From assembly GCF_010111755.1 (NCBI RefSeq), contig NC_088957.1, positions 434,001-498,000 on the forward strand: a stretch of DNA of 64,000 nt, in the 5' to 3' direction. Position 1 is the first letter of the stretch. The number at the start of each line of letters is the position of its first letter. This document shows, one piece after another, positions 60,499 to 64,000 of this stretch. A program made the translations under genes and the position numbers. Source of the DNA: Nakaseomyces glabratus (Eukaryota > Ascomycota > Saccharomycetes > Saccharomycetales > Saccharomycetaceae). Under the pieces are notes generated by a model. It was not told the DNA's origin. It saw nothing but the letters and a program-made list of their open reading frames with translations, and searched no databases.

Positions 60499-62196
60499 TC
60501 AAAGAACAAAGTATTTGTCGTCTTTACAATCCTCTGGTGTTCTTCTAATAACTTCCTCTATATCCCATCTTGGGGCTTTACCATCGATACTGGACTTACC
60601 AGAATTTAGCTTTAGGTTCAGCTTTTCACCGACTTCATCGACATGGCGTAGAAGATAGTCAATATCTTCCTTTGTAATCGATGCAGACATACAGAACCTA
60701 ACTCTGGATTCAATCAATGGAGTTGCTGGGTAAGCGACAACCACAACAGCAATCTTACGTTGCAGCATCATTCTGGAAAAGGCAGGCATCTTAGATGGAC
60801 AGTACAGTAACATTGGGATAACAGGTGAGTCTGGGATACCGTAGACAATGAAACCCAATCTCAATAGAGCCAAACGCAGGTAACGAGAATTGAAAGCTAT
60901 ACGTTCCAATCTCTCTCTACCTTCACCTGGACATATATCACCTTTGATGGTTCTCAATGAAGAAACAATTTGAGCTAGGACTGGGGCTGGGGTTGGCTCA
61001 GCGTAACTAGTGGTAGTTAGATCCAATCTCAATCTATCCATAACCCATTTGTCAGTAGCGATGTAACCACCCGCAGCACCGAATGACTTGGTGAATGTAC
61101 CCATCAAAATATCCACATCATGTGGGTTGACACCGAAATACTCGCAGACACCACGTCCAGTAGGACCAATAGCACCAATAGAATGTGCTTCATCAACGAA
61201 TAAATAACACTTGTACTTCTTTTTCAAGGCAATCAGTTCAGGTAAATTACACATAGTACCTTCCATGGAGAACAAACCTTCGACACAGATCAAAATCTTC
61301 TTCCAAGGGCGGTTAGTCTTTGGCTGACCGAGCACGATTTGATCTCTGATCAACTTTTCCAGGCCTTCCATGTCACCGTGTTTGAATGTTCTTACAGCAG
61401 CACCAGAAAGTCTGACACCTGTTCTAATGGATGTGTGGTTCAATTCATCGGAAATGACTAGACACTTACGATCCAGGAACGCGTTGAAAAAGTTAGCGTT
61501 TGTACCGTAACCCATCGAGAACACCATGGCGTCTTCCTTACCAACGAAGTCGGCGACCAATTCTTCTGTTAGTCTGTGCAGATCCGTGGTACCGATCTGA
61601 GTACGGGAGCCACCGGTATGAATACCGTACTTATCCACGCTCTCCAACGCAGCGTCTGTGCATTGACCTTTACTTTGAGCAAAACCCAGGTAGTTGTACG
61701 AGGACAAGTTCAGGCACATGGAAGTGGTGCCTGGGTAAGTGAAGTACTCATTCAAGTTGTGGGAGATACGCGTAATGCAGCGGATAAATCTGCCCGGAAC
61801 ACCAGTGGTCGGCCTGGAGAAACAGTCGTCGATTCTCATCTTCATTCTCCTGGCGAAAAAACTGTCAAAATTGGAGAACCATGGCGCCATACCGTCATGC
61901 TCAAGGATATCCAAGTGCTTGTTTCTTTGCAACCTCATACCTAAGAAGTCATGGATGTGCCCCAGGATAATCAGAATCAAATAGTTCAGGTACGTGACCA
62001 GAGAGATATAGTAAGGAGGCGTGTCTATCACAGGCTTCCGGATAGGCTTACCCTCCCGCGAATGTACTTTAAACCTATACGCATCAGACGTCAACTCACC
62101 AAACTCGTTCTCCTTTTGTTGCTCATCGCTCAACGGCTCGTGCTTGATAAGCGGAACATACTTGTAGTCGCTCACAGTACTACCATTCGTCGACAT
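60499..62196 (-). CDS. LCB2: Lcb2, catalytic subunit of serine palmitoyltransferase
   Basis: 565 residues (561 in S. cerevisiae). One hydrophobic segment near 60-80 (YLNYLILIILGHI) anchors it in the ER. The alpha-oxoamine synthase fold follows: NLSSYNYLGFAQ, HTGGSRTQIGTT, FVDEAHSIGAIG (PLP ring contact) and the PLP lysine in MGTFTKSFGAAGG. With Lcb1 and Tsc3 it condenses serine with palmitoyl-CoA, the first step of sphingolipid synthesis, which makes the long-chain bases that activate Pkh1. The locus matches YDR062W. Confidence 0.96.
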   Translation of the reverse strand: MSTNGSTVSDYKYVPLIKHEPLSDEQQKENEFGELTSDAYRFKVHSREGKPIRKPVIDTPPYYISLVTYLNYLILIILGHIHDFLGMRLQRNKHLDILEHDGMAPWFSNFDSFFARRMKMRIDDCFSRPTTGVPGRFIRCITRISHNLNEYFTYPGTTSMCLNLSSYNYLGFAQSKGQCTDAALESVDKYGIHTGGSRTQIGTTDLHRLTEELVADFVGKEDAMVFSMGYGTNANFFNAFLDRKCLVISDELNHTSIRTGVRLSGAAVRTFKHGDMEGLEKLIRDQIVLGQPKTNRPWKKILICVEGLFSMEGTMCNLPELIALKKKYKCYLFVDEAHSIGAIGPTGRGVCEYFGVNPHDVDILMGTFTKSFGAAGGYIATDKWVMDRLRLDLTTTSYAEPTPAPVLAQIVSSLRTIKGDICPGEGRERLERIAFNSRYLRLALLRLGFIVYGIPDSPVIPMLLYCPSKMPAFSRMMLQRKIAVVVVAYPATPLIESRVRFCMSASITKEDIDYLLRHVDEVGEKLNLKLNSGKSSIDGKAPRWDIEEVIRRTPEDCKDDKYFVL

Positions 62197-62822
62197 CTTT
62201 TACCGGCTTTATCACTGTCTAGAACTGTGGTTGTTCCTTATGTGGATATAAAATCGGTTATAGCTTATACTTCAGACTGTCCAATTTTTCAGAATTTCCA
62301 GCTTGTGTTTTTTGTATTTTTTTTTTTGGCAGTTTTCTAGCTTAGGGCTCCTTCCTTTAACGCCTTTTTTTTTTCAACACCAAATTTTCTCTTGCTTTGG
62401 CGTCCCAATGATCTCTCCCTCATTCTCTTAGAGCTTCGCCTCTCACTGGGGGGGGGGGGGTCTGGTCATTGTACGTTATCATCTGAAGCCTTTGATCCAA
62501 TCGAAGCTGACGAGGCTTTGTTCCCACTGCAACTGCGACTGCGACTGCACAATCTTCTCGAAGAACTTCTTTGATCCATGTCATGGCTCTCATCATTTTC
62601 CATTTTTTTCCCATCTAAATCCACAGAAAGTTCCGTAGTGCACGTGACTCTTCCATTTTGATTTCTCAACATTAATTCTATAGAACAGAACTAGGTGATG
62701 TTGTTACACGTGATGCTAGACCATTGATATTAACCAATACCAATACATACAGTATATATTACTTACGCTTACCTTATTTATAGTCTTTGCCTTTGTCTTT
62801 GCCTTTGCCTTTGTACTGTTGC
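62197..62822. other. LCB2 promoter and 3' flank of the YDR061W-like gene, with a G13 run
   Basis: 626 bp. It includes thirteen G at 62448-62460 and two E-boxes, GCACGTGAC near 62642 and ACACGTGAT near 62706. Repeated CTTTGCCTTTGT-type units (about 62786-62815) flank the downstream gene. No other gene is supported. Confidence 0.6.
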
Positions 62823-64000
62823 TCATACTATGTCTCCAATCTCGTACTGGCCTGGGGAGATCAGGCGGAGGTAGTGGTGGCAGGCCGGTGTCTCTTCCGC
62901 GACGTGTGCGACCACAAGCACTGTGCCGGGCCAGTGGTCTAGGAACTCGTGGCATTTCAACATTGGCGTGACTTCCATACCAGAGAATGCTTCGTCTAGG
63001 ACCAGTATCTCTGGCATCTTCACTAGACTTCTCACCAGGAGCGCCAGTTTCTGCTCACTGACACTGAGCTGGTTGATGGTCTTGTCGCGCGCGATCAGGT
63101 CCAGCTCAAAGTAGTTCATGTACATATTCACTATGCGCTTCTGGCTATCGTCCAGCTTGTCCCAAAGGGGGAGGAAGTTGTTGGATGACCCCTGGTGGAA
63201 CCCAGTGGCTATGAATTCGCGGACCGTTAGTCTGTCGGCGCAGTTGTTCAGGATAATGGCATGCAGTTCAGGAGAGGACATGCCGATCCTGCTGTTGATG
63301 TCGAAGTAGTTGGATTTGCCTGTCCGGCGGGGCTCCCCGTTCTCTACAACTTTGGAGTTCCACGATTGCGGGTGCTCAGCGGTCAAAAGCGACAGCAGCG
63401 TAGACTTGCCAGTACCGTTGTCGCCCCTGATATGCCACTTGGATCCCGGTTTGACTTGCCAATGCAGATTTTCCAACACGGGCTCACCCTTGTATGTAAC
63501 ACCTAGCCCCTTCAATTCAATTGTGGGTGGCATCTTGATCATCTCGTGGGAGGCACAATTGTACATTGGGTGTGGCGATATCAGATCGTCAATAGAGTAT
63601 TCCTCACTCGCACCAGAAAGTCCAATCTCTTTCCTCCTTTGCGTTTTGGCATTCTTTAAGTCCTCAATCACAGAGGCCCTCTTGTTTTCGATAGCGTCTC
63701 TATATTCGTTAATTGGTCCTTGGAACTTGATGCCAGACTCGGGGTCGACACAGCATATGTGTGTACACCAACTTGGAATTGTATCCTGGTACCGTAGACC
63801 TATCACAACAGGAGAATGATAGCTGTTTTCTTTGCCAGCACCACCCCAATTGCTCAAGAACTTGGAGATGATTGCTGTGGCTGTGGGATCCAGCCCTAAG
63901 AAAGGATCATCCACCAGTATCAAATCTGGCTGTTTCAGTAAACTTCTAGCCAAACGGGCTCTCCTCATCTGCCCATTACTCAGTCCCATGGCCCATCTAT
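62823..64000 (-). CDS. YDR061W-like soluble tandem ABC ATPase, C-terminal part
   Basis: Partial: the frame is open to the right edge (codons before the internal Met at 63989 read RWA), so the N-terminus including the first Walker A is missing. The visible part has the end of ABC module 1 (signature LSNGQMRRARLARSLL, Walker B DLILVDDPFLGLDP) and all of module 2: Walker A GDNGTGKSTLL, signature LSVSEQKLALLVRSL, Walker B EILVLDEAFSGME. No transmembrane segments are seen. S. cerevisiae YDR061W (about 539 aa) is an uncharacterised ABC-type ATPase related to bacterial ModF. Adjacent to LCB2 as in S. cerevisiae. Confidence 0.9.
   Translation of the reverse strand, partial: RWAMGLSNGQMRRARLARSLLKQPDLILVDDPFLGLDPTATAIISKFLSNWGGAGKENSYHSPVVIGLRYQDTIPSWCTHICCVDPESGIKFQGPINEYRDAIENKRASVIEDLKNAKTQRRKEIGLSGASEEYSIDDLISPHPMYNCASHEMIKMPPTIELKGLGVTYKGEPVLENLHWQVKPGSKWHIRGDNGTGKSTLLSLLTAEHPQSWNSKVVENGEPRRTGKSNYFDINSRIGMSSPELHAIILNNCADRLTVREFIATGFHQGSSNNFLPLWDKLDDSQKRIVNMYMNYFELDLIARDKTINQLSVSEQKLALLVRSLVKMPEILVLDEAFSGMEVTPMLKCHEFLDHWPGTVLVVAHVAEETPACHHYLRLISPGQYEIGDIV

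Noticed and set aside
1..64000. tRNA genes, transposon or LTR remnants, viral sequence, CRISPR arrays
   Set aside because: By-eye search on both strands for GGTTCGA-type B boxes, long terminal repeats and spaced repeats found none.

Overview
The window is an ordinary protein-coding stretch of nuclear chromosome from a budding yeast (Saccharomycetaceae). Every confident gene has a recognisable Saccharomyces cerevisiae counterpart. Genes are nearly intron-free, intergenic DNA is AT-rich, and the one spliced gene (RPS13) uses the yeast GTATGT / TACTAAC / AG signals. Gene order runs as single-track S. cerevisiae-like blocks, and a SET4-type paralogue sits in the SET4 locus. Together these suggest a lineage that diverged after the whole-genome duplication. 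The dense long pyrimidine tracts, G/C homopolymer runs and protein similarities would fit a Nakaseomyces / Candida glabrata-type yeast, but the species is inference.

Layout. (1) 1-12.3 kb is a YJL109C-YJL104W block: UTP10 (5' part only), an intact PRM10/YJL107C-type membrane protein, IME2, SET4, PAM16. (2) 12.5-27.2 kb is a YDR486C-YDR495C block: VPS60, PAC11, SLD5, PKH1, IZH1, MZM1, RSM28, VPS3. (3) 27.7-38.4 kb is an inverted YOR109W-YOR106W block: INP53, LEU9, RGS2, VAM3. (4) 39.3-41.7 kb is a lone RGG/RRM protein, probably PSP2. (5) 42.3-56.7 kb is an inverted YLR372W-YLR363C block: ELO3, ROM2, ARC18, SSQ1, MDM30, GRX8, the small nucleolar protein YLR363W-A, NMD4. (6) 57.4-64 kb is an inverted YDR064W-YDR061W block: RPS13 (834-nt intron), AIM7, LCB2 and the C-terminal part of the YDR061W ABC protein, cut by the window edge.

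These are independent housekeeping genes, not one pathway. They cover ribosome biogenesis and translation (UTP10, RPS13, YLR363W-A, PSP2, mitoribosomal RSM28), mitochondria (PAM16, MZM1, SSQ1, MDM30), endosome/vacuole traffic (VPS60, VPS3, VAM3, INP53), sphingolipid and cell-wall signalling (PKH1, LCB2, ELO3, ROM2), leucine synthesis (LEU9), meiosis (IME2), replication (SLD5), dynein (PAC11) and actin (ARC18, AIM7). Several promoters carry sites that fit the gene beside them: tandem PAC plus RRPE upstream of UTP10, a 20-bp PAC palindrome upstream of YLR363W-A, Leu3 and Gcn4 sites upstream of LEU9, and a Rap1 site upstream of RPS13.

I saw no tRNA, rRNA, transposon, centromere, CRISPR or viral remnant. 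I found no previously undescribed system. The points most worth a second look are an altered Sac-phosphatase motif in INP53, a SET4 paralogue without its PHD finger, an 11-residue repeat in the PRM10-like protein, a shortened VAM3, and three unusually long gene-free upstream regions (IME2, SET4, RGS2). S. cerevisiae comparisons are from memory; no alignment was run.
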